Positions 42,566 through 51,968 are shown, numbered from the stretch's first letter. The stretch is DNA of 64,000 bases from Georgenia thermotolerans (GCF_009193185.1 NZ_VUKF01000001.1:1-64000); one strand, 5' to 3'. The notes: generated by a model not told the origin, from the letters alone. Numbers and translations are program-made.

Positions 42566-43525
42566 TCAGGCCCCCGACCGTCCCGCCGCGGCGCCGAGGA
42601 ACGCGGCCGCGTTGTCCGCTGCCACCCGGTCCGCGGCCGCCGGGCCGCGGTGCGCCAGCAGCGCCAGCGGGTCGTCGGTGCCCATGGGGAAGGGCCAGTC
42701 GCTGCCCACCAGGAGGTGCTCCTCGCCGACGACGCCGACGGCGAGGTCGAGCGCGGCGGCGTCGTGGGCGAGGCAGTCGACCCACAGCCGGGCGGCCTCC
42801 TCCCGCAGGTCCGCGTCCCGCCGGGGCACGCCGGGGCGGTCGGTGTCCAGCCCCCGCTGGTACCGGCCCAGCACCGCCGGCAGCACGCCGCCGCAGTGCA
42901 CGAGGGCGATCCGCAGGCCCGGGTGGCGCTGGAGCACCCCACCGAGGAGGAGCTGGGCCGCGGCGAGACCGGTCTCGACGGGGTTGCCGAGGAGGTTCCC
43001 GAGGTAGAGCTCGTCGAGCCGCTCGTCCGGGGAGGCGCCGGGGTGCAGCACCAGGGGTGCGTCGAGAGCGACGAGTCCCGCCCACAGCGGGGCGAGCCGG
43101 TCGTCGGCCAGGCTCACCGAGCGCCCGCCGGCCGAGGCGGTGAACCCGACCGACCTCTCCCCGAGCCGACCGAGCTCGGCGACGGCCAGGTCGGGGTGCT
43201 CCAGCGGCAGGTAAGCGAGCGGCACGAGGGCCGGGTAGCCCCGGGTGAGCTCCCGCAGGCCGTCGTTGAGGGCCCGCACCCACCGTTCGGCCTGCTCGGG
43301 CGCCAGGTGCTGGCGGTACAGCGGCGGCGGCACCGAGACTAGGGCGCGCTCCAGCCCGGCGCCGGCGAGCCACTCGACCAGCCGCTCGGGGGCGTACAGG
43401 CCCGGCGGGCCGATGACGTGCTCGCCGGCGGCCAGCCGGCCGCCGGCGTCCCGCAGCCCGGCGGCTGCGAGGACGTCGGCGGCCGGGACCGGCACCAGGT
43501 GCGTGTGGATGTCCGTCCGGGTCAT
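42566..43525 (-). CDS. amidohydrolase 2 family protein (ACMSD-like)
   Basis: A 319-residue TIM-barrel metal enzyme: TDIHTHLVPVPA with the HxH pair, PLVLHPGASPDERLDELY, VHCGGVLPAVLGRY and GSDWPFPMG with the conserved Asp. This is the amidohydrolase-2 branch that contains aminocarboxymuconate-semialdehyde decarboxylase and other non-oxidative decarboxylases and hydrolases. It is the last gene of the run and overlaps the FAH gene by 4 nt. Decarboxylation of a ring or ring-cleavage product is the likeliest role (inference). Confidence 0.85.
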   Translation of the reverse strand: MTRTDIHTHLVPVPAADVLAAAGLRDAGGRLAAGEHVIGPPGLYAPERLVEWLAGAGLERALVSVPPPLYRQHLAPEQAERWVRALNDGLRELTRGYPALVPLAYLPLEHPDLAVAELGRLGERSVGFTASAGGRSVSLADDRLAPLWAGLVALDAPLVLHPGASPDERLDELYLGNLLGNPVETGLAAAQLLLGGVLQRHPGLRIALVHCGGVLPAVLGRYQRGLDTDRPGVPRRDADLREEAARLWVDCLAHDAAALDLAVGVVGEEHLLVGSDWPFPMGTDDPLALLAHRGPAAADRVAADNAAAFLGAAAGRSGA

Positions 43526-44415
43526 CCCACCACCTGATAGGCGGACAGGGAGCTCGCCGTGACGGTGTTGCGCAGCTCGCCGAGCCCCGTGACGCGCGTG
43601 ACCAGCTCGTCCCCCGCGCCGAGGAAGATCTGCGGCTCGCGGGCGTTGCCGATCCCGCTCGGGGTGCCGGTGAGGATCACGTCGCCCGGCAGCAGGGTCA
43701 TGCCCCAGCTGAGCTCGGCGATGATCTGGCCGATGGTGAAGGCCATCTGCCGCGTGCTCGCCGACTGCAGCTCGCGCCCGTTGAGCTCGAACGTGATCCG
43801 TAGGTCGGCCACGTCGACCTCGTCCGGCGTGGTGACCCAGGGCCCGATGGGCATCGAGGCGTCGATGCTCTTGCCCTTGAGCCACTGGCCGCCGTGGGCC
43901 CGCTGGAGGTCGCGCTGGGAGACGTCGTTGGCCACGAGCAGGCCCGCGACGTGCTCCATCGCCCGGTCCTCCGGGATCGACCGGCCGCCGCGGCCGATGA
44001 CGACGGCGACCTCCGCCTCGTAGTCCCACTTCGCCGAGAGGTCCGGGTCCCACGCGATGGGGTCGCGCGGGCCGATGACGCTCAGCGGGCCCTTGGTGAA
44101 GAAGGTCGGGTGCTCCGGCCGGCTCGCCGGGTCCTGCCCCTCACGCTTGCCCTTCGACTCCTCGAAGTGGTCCCAGTAGTTCCAGCCGGTGCACAGCACG
44201 TCCCGGTTGAACCGGGTCAGCGGTGCGAGCAGGTCCAGGGCGGCCGTGGCCACCCGCTCTGCGCCCGCCGCGGCCGCGGCGGCCGCCGCGGCGGCCGCCG
44301 GGTCGCGGACGATCTCGTCCGGGGTGGGGGCGCCGGCCGGCAGGACGAGCGCCTCCTCCCCCTCGACGAGGAACGTGCGCCTCTCCCCCGCGTGGCGCGC
44401 GGCTCCGAAGCGCAT
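43522..44415 (-). CDS. fumarylacetoacetate hydrolase family protein
   Basis: A 297-residue FAH-fold enzyme: FTKGPLSVIGPRDPI, KWDYEAEVAVVIGRGGRSIP (metal Glu pair), ANDVSQRDLQ, KSIDASMPIGPWV, LLPGDVILTGTPSGIG. Family reactions include C-C hydrolysis, hydration and decarboxylation of oxo-dienoates in meta-cleavage routes. An alanine run (about residues 40-50) replaces a normally less regular linker. The ATG shares one base with the RidA stop. Confidence 0.92.
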   Translation of the reverse strand: MRFGAARHAGERRTFLVEGEEALVLPAGAPTPDEIVRDPAAAAAAAAAAAGAERVATAALDLLAPLTRFNRDVLCTGWNYWDHFEESKGKREGQDPASRPEHPTFFTKGPLSVIGPRDPIAWDPDLSAKWDYEAEVAVVIGRGGRSIPEDRAMEHVAGLLVANDVSQRDLQRAHGGQWLKGKSIDASMPIGPWVTTPDEVDVADLRITFELNGRELQSASTRQMAFTIGQIIAELSWGMTLLPGDVILTGTPSGIGNAREPQIFLGAGDELVTRVTGLGELRNTVTASSLSAYQVVG

Positions 44416-44822
44416 CAGCCCGCCTCGGGCAGGACGGCGATGGCGTTGATCTCGATGAGGTAGTCCTTGTTGACGAACTTCGAGACCTCCACCATCGTCG
44501 AGGCCGGCGCGACGCCGGTGAAGTACTGGCTGCGGACGGCGTGGATGGCCTGGAAGTCCTCCATGTTCCGCACGTACACGTCGACGCGGACGATGTCGTC
44601 CAGGGTGCCGCCGGCGGCCTCGACCGCCGCCTGGAGGTTCTGGCACACCTGGTGGGTCTGGGCGCTGACGTCGCCGACGCCGGTGACCCCGCCCTCGGCG
44701 TTGCGGGCCGTCATGCCGGAGATGAACACCAGCGTGCCCTGGGCCTTGATGGCCGTGGCCTGGGCGAAGTGGCCGTTCGGCACGGCCAGCTTGTCGCTGC
44801 GGATCTCAGTCTTGGTTGCCAT
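44415..44822 (-). CDS. RidA family protein (copy 1)
   Basis: A 135-residue RidA/YjgF-fold protein: LVFISGMTARNAEGGVTGVG, QTHQVCQNLQAAVEAAGGTL, RVDVYVRNMEDF, STMVEVSKF. The catalytic Arg of enamine deaminases, normally in a P-A-R-x-x-V-x-V context, is replaced here (PASTMVEV), so it may belong to a subgroup with another role. Relatives act as 2-aminomuconate deaminase or RutC. It sits between cupins and FAH in the operon; 95 nt separate it from the cupin gene. Confidence 0.87.
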   Translation of the reverse strand: MATKTEIRSDKLAVPNGHFAQATAIKAQGTLVFISGMTARNAEGGVTGVGDVSAQTHQVCQNLQAAVEAAGGTLDDIVRVDVYVRNMEDFQAIHAVRSQYFTGVAPASTMVEVSKFVNKDYLIEINAIAVLPEAG

Positions 44823-44917
44823 GTGGTCTTTCCTTTCGGTGGAAGGGGTTGTGGCCCTGCGGCGGGTGCGGTCGTCCTGCCCGCCCTGGGGCCGGTGGGG
44901 TTGGATCAGCGGATGGA

Positions 44918-45463
44918 TCAGCGCGCGTCGGCGGGGTCGGAGTACCAGCTGGGCTGGGTCGGGTAGTGCGGGCCGTCGTAGATCTCCAGCAGCACGGTCT
45001 CCTCCTCGGCGAGGGTCGGACCGTGCATGCTCCCGCGCGGGTTCCAGTAGAAGGAGCCGGCGGTCAGGGTGACGTCGGTGGGGACGTAGGTGTAGCGCCC
45101 CGACAGGCAGAACATGAACTGGTTGGAGGCGTGGGAGTGCCGGCTCGGGATGCCCGAGCCCTTCTCGAACTTCACCAGCGTGATCGAGGCACCGGTGTCC
45201 TCGTTGCGCCACAGCGTCTTGTGGCTCAGCCCGGCGAGGGTCTTGTCCACCCACTCCAGGTCGCCGCTCTGCACGAGGATCTCCCGGAACCGGTAGGTCG
45301 CCTCGCCGTCGAGGACGGGGCCGGCCTGCTCGCGGGAGCGGTCCGGCGCCTCGCCGCCGTAGCGGGCCGGCTCGGAGAGGTTCTCGGCCCACTCGTGGGC
45401 GTCGACGGCCTCGGGGCGCGGGGGCGTGGGGACGAGCGGCAGGGGCGTGCTGATCTCGGTCAT
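44918..45463 (-). CDS. cupin dioxygenase-like protein (copy 2)
   Basis: A 181-residue ChrR/dihydroxyacetophenone-dioxygenase-like cupin: IPSRHSHASNQFMFCLSGRY is cupin motif 1 and NPRGSMHGPTLAEEET motif 2, with metal His residues. It is longer at the N terminus than the cupin at 17721-18149. A ring-cleavage or C-C-cleavage role fits its place after the aromatic hydroxylase. ATG overlaps the preceding stop by 4 nt. Confidence 0.82.
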   Translation of the reverse strand: MTEISTPLPLVPTPPRPEAVDAHEWAENLSEPARYGGEAPDRSREQAGPVLDGEATYRFREILVQSGDLEWVDKTLAGLSHKTLWRNEDTGASITLVKFEKGSGIPSRHSHASNQFMFCLSGRYTYVPTDVTLTAGSFYWNPRGSMHGPTLAEEETVLLEIYDGPHYPTQPSWYSDPADAR

Positions 45464-46146
45464 GCGTGGTCCTTTCCGGTGCCGTGCGCCAGGTAGTCCA
45501 GCGCGACGACGAAGAACGTGCGGTCGTGGTCGGTCTCGTTGTCGAGCTTGTAGGTCCCGCCCTCGTGGTAGCTCACGGAGGCGGCCAGCGCGTCGTCCTC
45601 GAGGTCGGCGTCGAGCTCGGCCACCACGTGACCGACGTCCTCGAGTTCGAGGGCGAGGCGCGTGCGGGCGGGCACCGTAGCCGTCCAGACCCGGACGTAG
45701 TCGGTGCCGATGACGGGCACGCGGCCGTCGTCGGGGCGGGGCAGGTCGGGCACCTCGCCCTCGATGCTGCGGGCCCCCGGGCCGACGTCGAGGATGCCCT
45801 CGGCCCGGTTCTCGCCCAGGTCCTTGAGCTCGAGGAGCCGGTTGCGGTACCGGGTGCCGCCCGTGTTGGTCAGGCGGTGGATCGGCGAGACGGGACGGAA
45901 GACGGCGCCGCCAGAGTACTCCGAGACGTGGCGCGGCTCGCTGCCGTCGAGCCAGTCCATGCGCCCCGAGGAACCGGCGACCGACAGCACGACGTAGGGG
46001 TTGTGGTGCTGGTGCCACGGGTGCGTGCCCCCCGGGGGCAGGACGACGTCCCACACCCGCACGACCGGGGTGTCGAGGATGACGCTCGTTCCCACCCCGA
46101 CCAGGGTGATCTCCGTTCCGTCCGGCGCGGTGACGACGTCGTTCAT
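45460..46146 (-). CDS. two-domain cupin protein
   Basis: A 228-residue bicupin. The first domain keeps the metal motif (HPWHQHHNPYVVLSVAG and SPIHRLTNTGGTRYRN); the second (VWTATVPARTRLALEL, YHEGGTYKLDNETDHDRTF) is degenerate. Possible ring-cleavage dioxygenase or accessory protein. It is co-translated with the hydroxylase upstream and the cupin downstream. Confidence 0.8.
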   Translation of the reverse strand: MNDVVTAPDGTEITLVGVGTSVILDTPVVRVWDVVLPPGGTHPWHQHHNPYVVLSVAGSSGRMDWLDGSEPRHVSEYSGGAVFRPVSPIHRLTNTGGTRYRNRLLELKDLGENRAEGILDVGPGARSIEGEVPDLPRPDDGRVPVIGTDYVRVWTATVPARTRLALELEDVGHVVAELDADLEDDALAASVSYHEGGTYKLDNETDHDRTFFVVALDYLAHGTGKDHA

Positions 46147-47825
46147 GCGAGGACCTCCTCGGGCTGGGGGGCCGCGGCGGCCCCGTCGGGTTCGGCGCCC
46201 GCGTCCGGGGCGCCACGGAGCTCCGCCGGGCCCGGCCGGACGATGCGGGCGTAGATCTCCTCGGCCACCTGGGAGCCGGTGGACCAGTCGGCGATGGCCG
46301 CGATGTGGCCGTCGGGGCGCAGGAGCACGACCGTGCCGTCCTCGACCCCGAGGCGCCGGCGCAGCCGCTCGCCCGGGTCGAAGCAGGACCGCTCGCGCAG
46401 GCCAGAGTCGTGCGGGGCGTCCCAGCGGCTGACCAGCAGGTGGGTCAGGCCGGGCGTGCCCGCCGGGGGCAGCACGGGCCGGCGGCGGGCGTCGGCGAAG
46501 TGCAGCGCGACGAAGCTGTCGGCGGCCAGCCGGTGGAGGTGGGCCTCCTCGCCGTCGGGGCCGTACACGGGCACGTCGGGCACCCGGTCGCCGACCCGGA
46601 CGGGCTGGGGCTCCTGGCCCGCGCGGACCATCGACCACTCCCCCGTGCCGGCCACGTCGAGGCGGACCCCGAGCAGCGAGCGGGTCATCGCCCAGCCCCA
46701 GCCGCCCTGCCCGCCGCTCTCGACGCGTCCGGCGCCCCCCATGGCCAGGCGGGCGCTCTCCGCCATCTCGCCGGAGCCGCGGATCGCGACGGAGGACTGC
46801 TCGGCCTCGTAGCCGGCCAGCAGGGCCGGGTCGGCCCAGCCGCGCAGCACCCAGGCCAGGCGCCAGGGCAGGTTGGAGGCGTCCAGCACGCCGGTGTTCA
46901 GGCCCAGCGCCCACATCGGGGTGATGAGGTGGGCGGCGTCGCCCATGAGGAAGACCCGGCCCTCGCCCCAGCGGTCGGCCACGCGCTGGTGGACGGTGTA
47001 GACGTTCGTGCCGAGCAGCTCGACGTCGTCCACCTCCCCGATGAACCGCAGCGCCTTGTCGCGCAGCTCCTCCGGTCCCGGCTGCGGCGCGTCGGGCCGC
47101 AGCGGGAAGAGGAACCGCCAGCAGTGCGGCTGGCGCACGAGGATCATCCACTCCGCCGGGTCGGCGAAGTAGGCCAGGTAGGGGTAGTCACGGGGGTTGC
47201 CGACGTCGAGGTCGACCTTGAGGTCGACGAGCATGTACCGCTCCTCGAGGGTCTTGCCCTCGACGGTGATGCCGAGCTGGTCGCGGATGCCGGACCGGCC
47301 GCCGTCGCAGGCGAGGACGTACCGGGCGTCGAGCTCGTGCACGCCGTCGGGACCCTCGACGGTCAGGGTGACGTGGTCGGGTTGCTGGACGAGGCCCGTC
47401 ACGCGGTGGCGCAGCCGCAGCACCTCGGGGTCGCGTCCGCGCAGCACCTCCTCCAGGACGGCCTCGAGGCTGTTCTGGGGGATGTTGACGACGAAGGGGA
47501 AGCGGGTGTCGCCGGCCAGGACGTCGGTCTTCACGCTCGGCGCGGCGGCGTTGGTGGCCCGGTCGACCTCGCCGATCTCGTCCATCCGCAGCGCGGCGCG
47601 CAGCACCGGGGCGGCGGCGCCGTAGCGGTCGAGGACCTCGATCGTCCGGGTCAGCACGGTGCCGGCCTTGGTGTCCAGCGAGAGCCGCTCGTCCTCCTCC
47701 AGGACGACGACGGGGATCCCGTAGTGCTTCAGGCCGAGGGCGGTGATGAGGCCGACGGGCCCGGCGCCGACGACCACGACGGGCAGCTCGCCGGTGGGGG
47801 CGCCAGGAGGGGCGGTGGGTGCCAT
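46143..47825 (-). CDS. FAD-dependent aromatic hydroxylase with thioredoxin-like C terminus (copy 2)
   Basis: A 560-residue group A monooxygenase: VVVGAGPVGLITALGLKHYG, YVLACDGGRSGIR, FLMGDAAHLITPMWALGLNT and a C-terminal thioredoxin-like domain. It shares long identical stretches with copy 1 (NPRDYPYLAYF, VRQPHCWRFLFPL), so the two are recent paralogues that probably hydroxylate related rings. It has a 30-residue Ala/Pro-rich tail copy 1 lacks. The stop overlaps the bicupin ATG by 4 nt. Confidence 0.9.
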   Translation of the reverse strand: MAPTAPPGAPTGELPVVVVGAGPVGLITALGLKHYGIPVVVLEEDERLSLDTKAGTVLTRTIEVLDRYGAAAPVLRAALRMDEIGEVDRATNAAAPSVKTDVLAGDTRFPFVVNIPQNSLEAVLEEVLRGRDPEVLRLRHRVTGLVQQPDHVTLTVEGPDGVHELDARYVLACDGGRSGIRDQLGITVEGKTLEERYMLVDLKVDLDVGNPRDYPYLAYFADPAEWMILVRQPHCWRFLFPLRPDAPQPGPEELRDKALRFIGEVDDVELLGTNVYTVHQRVADRWGEGRVFLMGDAAHLITPMWALGLNTGVLDASNLPWRLAWVLRGWADPALLAGYEAEQSSVAIRGSGEMAESARLAMGGAGRVESGGQGGWGWAMTRSLLGVRLDVAGTGEWSMVRAGQEPQPVRVGDRVPDVPVYGPDGEEAHLHRLAADSFVALHFADARRRPVLPPAGTPGLTHLLVSRWDAPHDSGLRERSCFDPGERLRRRLGVEDGTVVLLRPDGHIAAIADWSTGSQVAEEIYARIVRPGPAELRGAPDAGAEPDGAAAAPQPEEVLA

Positions 47826-47830
47826 GCGGG

Positions 47831-48559
47831 TCACTCCTTGGGGTAGGAACGGTCGCGGCTCAGCGTCGAGCCGGTCATCGTGGCGGCGTCGGAGAGCAGG
47901 AACAGCAGGGGCCCGACGACGTCCTCGGGCGTGCCGATGCCGGTGGTGCGGGCCCAGTGCTCGCGCTCCGCCCCGTCGGGGTTGGCGGCGCGGAACTGCG
48001 GGGTGTCGACGACCCCGGGGGCCAGGACGTTGACGCGCACCCGGTGCTCGGCCACCTCGGCGGCGAGGGACTTGGCGAACGGGATGAGCGCCCCCTTGCT
48101 CGCCGCGTAGGCGGAGGCCTCGGCCCGGCCCATGTGCGCCAGGCCGGAGGTGAACAGCACGATCGAGCCGTCGCGGCGCGCGACCATGGACGGCAGCACC
48201 GCCTGGCAGGCCCACACGACGCCGTCGAGGTTCACGCCGAGCACCTTGCGCCACTCGTCGGGGTCCATGTCGGCGACGGCGGTGCGCGGCTGGATCGCGG
48301 CTCCCGCCACCAGGCCGGTGACGTGCCCGTGCTCGGCGACGACGGCGTCCACGGCACCGTGGACGGCGTCGCGGTCGGCGACGTCCACCCGCAGCTGGCT
48401 GACGCCCGGGGCGCCCACGAGGGCGTCGGAGTGCGCGACGTCGAGGACGACGGCCTGCCCGCCCGCGGCGCCGACGGCCCGCGCAAGGGCGGCGCCGATG
48501 CCGTTGGCACCGCCGGTGACGAGGACGACGTCCCCTGTCGAGTCGAAGCTGGTCTTCAC
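47831..48559 (-). CDS. SDR family oxidoreductase
   Basis: A 242-residue classical short-chain dehydrogenase: VVLVTGGANGIGAALA for NAD(P), and ASAYAASKGALIPFAKSLA with the YxxxK pair; FTSGLAHMG holds the Ser. PGVVDTPQFR is the usual substrate loop. The substrate is unknown; it likely oxidises an alcohol or dihydrodiol-type intermediate. The GTG overlaps the Ldh stop by 4 nt. Confidence 0.9.
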   Translation of the reverse strand: MKTSFDSTGDVVLVTGGANGIGAALARAVGAAGGQAVVLDVAHSDALVGAPGVSQLRVDVADRDAVHGAVDAVVAEHGHVTGLVAGAAIQPRTAVADMDPDEWRKVLGVNLDGVVWACQAVLPSMVARRDGSIVLFTSGLAHMGRAEASAYAASKGALIPFAKSLAAEVAEHRVRVNVLAPGVVDTPQFRAANPDGAEREHWARTTGIGTPEDVVGPLLFLLSDAATMTGSTLSRDRSYPKE

Positions 48560-49626
48560 CTGATGGCCTCCATGTCGGTTCGGGGAAGGTCCACGCCGAC
48601 GGCCGCGGCCGCCCGCTGCAGGCCCTCGAGGGTGCTCGGGTCCATGACGATGCCCTCGGCGGCGGCCCTGGCTGCGAGGGCGGCGCCGCGCTGGCCGGGC
48701 AGAACGACCGGGTCGGCGCCCGGGCGGGGCCGCGAGCCGAGGACGCCCGCGGCGAGCTGCGCCATGCCGGCGGCGAAGGCCTCGCGGCCCACGAAGTGCT
48801 CGACGTCGATGGCGAGGAAGAAGTGCGCGCAGTCGTTGGGGACCGCGGTGTCCTGGTAGAGCGGCGCCACCGCGGTGCCGAACGCCCCGCCGGAGAGCAC
48901 GCCCGCGAGGACGTCGACGACCAGGGCCAGGCCGAAGCCCTTGGCGCCCCCGGCGGGCAGGAGCATGCCCTCCAGGGCGGCCGCCGGATCCGCGGTGGGC
49001 ACGCCGTCGGCGTCGGTGGCCCAGGTCTCGGGGATGGGCCGCCCCTCCGCGGCGGCGATGCGGATCTTGCCCAGCGCGGCCTCGGACAGGGCCATGTCCA
49101 CACCGAGACCGGGGTCGCCGGGGGCGGCGACGGCCACGGGGTTGTTGCCCACGACCGGCTCGGCACCGCCCGGCGCGGGCATGAGCGGGCGGGTGTTGGC
49201 CATGGCCACCCCGATGCAGCCCTGGGCCGCGGCGAGCTGGGCGAAGGGCAGGGCGCGACCGAAGTGGAAGGCCCCGCGCACGGCGACCGCGCCGACGCCC
49301 AGCCGCTTGGCCTTCTCGACGGCCAGGCCCATGGCCTGCACGGCGGTGAGCTGGCCCAGCGCGTGGCCGGCGTCGAGGACGGCGCCGGCTCCGCCGTCGT
49401 CCCGGACGACGTGAGCGGTGGCGGCGGTGCTGACGGAGCCGGCCCGCAGGCGCTCGACGTACATCGGCACGAGCATCACCCCGTGCGAGGCGACGCCGTG
49501 GGCGTCGGCGTCGACGAGGCTGTCGGCGAGGGCGCGCGCCGGCTCGGGGGCGAGCCCGGCGCCCTCGAGGACGGCCGCCGTCGCGGCGGTGAGCCAGGCG
49601 GGGCTCACAGTGGATGGTGTGGTCAA
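48556..49626 (-). CDS. Ldh family NAD(P)-dependent oxidoreductase (copy 2)
   Basis: A 356-residue malate/lactate-dehydrogenase-like protein, same length as copy 1 and closely alike (HGVMLVPMYVERLRAGSVST, RPLMPAPGGAEPVVGNNPVA, GMLLPAGGAKGFGLALVVDV). The first in-frame start is a TTG at 49626 behind GAGAGAGGGAAG; a GTG at 49608 would shorten the protein by six residues. It follows gntR copy 3 by 48 nt. Confidence 0.88.
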   Translation of the reverse strand: MTTPSTVSPAWLTAATAAVLEGAGLAPEPARALADSLVDADAHGVASHGVMLVPMYVERLRAGSVSTAATAHVVRDDGGAGAVLDAGHALGQLTAVQAMGLAVEKAKRLGVGAVAVRGAFHFGRALPFAQLAAAQGCIGVAMANTRPLMPAPGGAEPVVGNNPVAVAAPGDPGLGVDMALSEAALGKIRIAAAEGRPIPETWATDADGVPTADPAAALEGMLLPAGGAKGFGLALVVDVLAGVLSGGAFGTAVAPLYQDTAVPNDCAHFFLAIDVEHFVGREAFAAGMAQLAAGVLGSRPRPGADPVVLPGQRGAALAARAAAEGIVMDPSTLEGLQRAAAAVGVDLPRTDMEAIR

Positions 49627-49674
49627 CGGTTCTTCCCTCTCTCGGGCGCGGGCGGCGGTGCGGGCTGGGTGGGA

Positions 49675-50364
49675 TCAGACGGTCATCGCCCGGCGCATGC
49701 GCTCCTTGGCGCCGGTGAGGTGGCGCCGCATCGCCCGCGCGGCGGCACCGGCGTCGTGGTCCAGGCAGGCCTGGAGGATCTCCGTGTGCTCGGCATGGCT
49801 GCGGGCGAGCGCCTCGGGGTCGCCCGGGGAGGCGAAGCGGTACCGCTCGCTGTTCTGCCACACCGGCTCGATGGCCCGGAGCATCCAGCGCGAGCCGGAG
49901 GCCCGGTACAGGAGGAAGTGGAACTCGGTGTGGGCGGCGCGGGCGGCGTCCACCTCCCCGCCGTGGAGCAGACGCTCGTGGCGCTCGAGCGCCACGCCGG
50001 CCTCGCCGCCCTGTTCCAGGGTGAACTGCCGGGCGGCGGCCGCGACGATCACGGGCTCGAGGGCGAGCCGGGTCGCGTACGTGTCCTCGAGGTCCACCAC
50101 CGACAGCTCGGCGACCCGGGCGCCGCGGTGCGGGACCACCTCGACGAGGCCGAGCGCGCCGAGGCGCCGCAGCGCCTCGCGCACCGGCATCGCGCTGGTC
50201 TCGTACTGCTCGGCGAGCTCCTGGATCCGCAGCCAGGACCCGGCCTCGAAGTCCCCGCCGAGGATGGCCCGGTGGAGCTCGACGGCGACGCGGTCGGCGA
50301 GGGTGCGCTGAAAGCCGGAGCCGTCGCCCGGGGAGAGCTCGAAGAGCTGGCTGGTGCTGCTCAC
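49675..50364 (-). CDS. GntR/FadR-type regulator (copy 3)
   Basis: A 229-residue regulator with winged helix (ELAEQYETSAMPVREALRRL, VPHRGARV) and FCD domain (ARAAHTEFHFLLYRASGS, AIEPVWQNSERYRF). It lies inside the operon, its GTG overlapping the permease stop by 4 nt, so it is made together with the transporter and catabolic genes. The N-terminal FELSP segment is shared with copy 1. Confidence 0.92.
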   Translation of the reverse strand: MSSTSQLFELSPGDGSGFQRTLADRVAVELHRAILGGDFEAGSWLRIQELAEQYETSAMPVREALRRLGALGLVEVVPHRGARVAELSVVDLEDTYATRLALEPVIVAAAARQFTLEQGGEAGVALERHERLLHGGEVDAARAAHTEFHFLLYRASGSRWMLRAIEPVWQNSERYRFASPGDPEALARSHAEHTEILQACLDHDAGAAARAMRRHLTGAKERMRRAMTV

Positions 50365-51194
50365 CGGTGCTCCTCCGCCCAGGGCAGCAGCGCCTTTTCC
50401 AGCCAGGCCAGCAGGTAGAACAGCACGATGCTCATCAGCGCCAGCAGGACGATCGCGGCGAAGGCGAGCGCGGTGTCGGCGCTGGCGCCGGACTGGACGA
50501 TGACGAAGCCCAGGCCCGATGACGCGCCGACGAACTCGGCGATGACCGCGCCGATGACGGCCAGCGAGATGGCGTTCTTCAGCCCGACGAAGACCTGCGG
50601 CAGGGCCCAGCGGAAGCGGATCTTGGCGAACTCCTGCATCTCGGAGGCGTCCAGCGAGCGGGAGAGCTCCACGAGCTCGGCCGGGGTCGAGCGCAGGCCC
50701 GAGACGGTGGAGAGCACGATCGGGAAGAAGCACAGCAGGATGACCATGACGATCTTGGGCGTCTGCCCGAAGCCCATCCACACGACGAGGATCGGGGCGA
50801 TGGCCACCTTGGGCACCGAGTTCACCGCGAGGAGCAGCGGGTAGAGCATCAGCTCCACCACCCGGAACCGGGAGATGGCCATGGCGACCGGGATGCCGAT
50901 GAGGATCGACAGCGCGAAGCCGAGGAGCGTCTCCCCCAGCGTGACCCAGGTCTGCTCGAGCAGGTAGGGCCCGAGCTCGACGAGCGTGCCGGCCACCACC
51001 TGGGGCCCGGGCACGAGGTACTCGGGGATCTCGAACAGGACGGTGGCCAGCCACCACAGCGCCGCGATGAGCACGACGGCCAGGACCGGCAGGCCCACGG
51101 TGGCCAGGGACTGCGAGCTGCGGCCACGGCGCCGGGCCGGGACCGTGCGGGTCGCCGGGGCGGTGCCGTTCTTCGGGGCGGTCACGGCGGTCAT
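50361..51194 (-). CDS. SsuC/TauC-type ABC transporter permease
   Basis: A 277-residue permease of the nitrate/sulfonate/taurine class with about six membrane segments and the EAA loop ELSRSLDASEMQEFAKIRFR; ALPQVFVGLKNAISLAVIGA is typical. It forms the channel of an importer with the next two genes. Ligands of this class include sulfonates, thiamin precursors and aromatic acids. Confidence 0.93.
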   Translation of the reverse strand: MTAVTAPKNGTAPATRTVPARRRGRSSQSLATVGLPVLAVVLIAALWWLATVLFEIPEYLVPGPQVVAGTLVELGPYLLEQTWVTLGETLLGFALSILIGIPVAMAISRFRVVELMLYPLLLAVNSVPKVAIAPILVVWMGFGQTPKIVMVILLCFFPIVLSTVSGLRSTPAELVELSRSLDASEMQEFAKIRFRWALPQVFVGLKNAISLAVIGAVIAEFVGASSGLGFVIVQSGASADTALAFAAIVLLALMSIVLFYLLAWLEKALLPWAEEHR

Positions 51195-51961
51195 GCGGCT
51201 GCTCCTTCGGGCTCGGGCATCAGCAGGTCGTGCAGCCTGGCGCTGACCCGCGTGACCTCGTCGGCGTGGGCGTTCTGCCCCAGGGTGCGGGGCCGGGGGA
51301 TGCCGACGTCGACGACCTCACGCAGCCGCCCGGGCCGCGGGCTGAGGACGACGACGCGGTCGGCCAGCAGCACGGCCTCGTCGATGGAGTGGGTGACGAA
51401 CACGATCGTGGTGTTCTCCTCGGCGACCACGCGCTGGAGCTCGACGGACAGCTCGGCCCGGGTCAGGGCGTCCAGGGCGGAGAAGGGCTCGTCCATGAGG
51501 AGGACCTTCGGACGCTGGATCAGCGAGCGGCACAGGGACACCCGCTGCTGCATACCGCCGGAGAGCTCGTGCGGGAGCTTGTCCTCGAAGCCCTTCAGGC
51601 CGGCGAGCTCGAGGAGCTGGTGCGCCCGCTCGCGGTGTGCGTCGCGGTCGAGCCGCAGGATCTCCACCGGCAGCATGAGGTTGTCCAGGACCGACCGCCA
51701 GGGCAGCAGCGCCGGACGCTGGAACATCACGCTGACGTCCCGGCGGGGCCGGCGCACCGGCTCGCCCGCCACCTTGACCGTGCCGGCGGTGGGGGTGATG
51801 AGCCCGGCAATCACCCGCAGGAGCGTGGACTTCCCGCAGCCGGAGCGGCCCACGAGGGTGACGAACTCGTTGGTGGCGACCTCGAGGTTGATGTTCTCCA
51901 GCGCGTGGACGGTGCCGGTTTTCGTGGTGAAGACCTGGGAGACGTTGTCGATGGAGATCAT
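51191..51961 (-). CDS. SsuB/TauB-type ABC transporter ATPase
   Basis: A 256-residue ATPase: Walker A GRSGCGKST, SVMFQRPALLPWRSVLDNLM typical of SsuB/TauB, signature LSGGMQQRVSLCRSL, Walker B VLLMDEPFSALDAL. The stop overlaps the permease ATG by 4 nt. Confidence 0.94.
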   Translation of the reverse strand: MISIDNVSQVFTTKTGTVHALENINLEVATNEFVTLVGRSGCGKSTLLRVIAGLITPTAGTVKVAGEPVRRPRRDVSVMFQRPALLPWRSVLDNLMLPVEILRLDRDAHRERAHQLLELAGLKGFEDKLPHELSGGMQQRVSLCRSLIQRPKVLLMDEPFSALDALTRAELSVELQRVVAEENTTIVFVTHSIDEAVLLADRVVVLSPRPGRLREVVDVGIPRPRTLGQNAHADEVTRVSARLHDLLMPEPEGAAA

Positions 51962-51968
51962 GGCCTGC

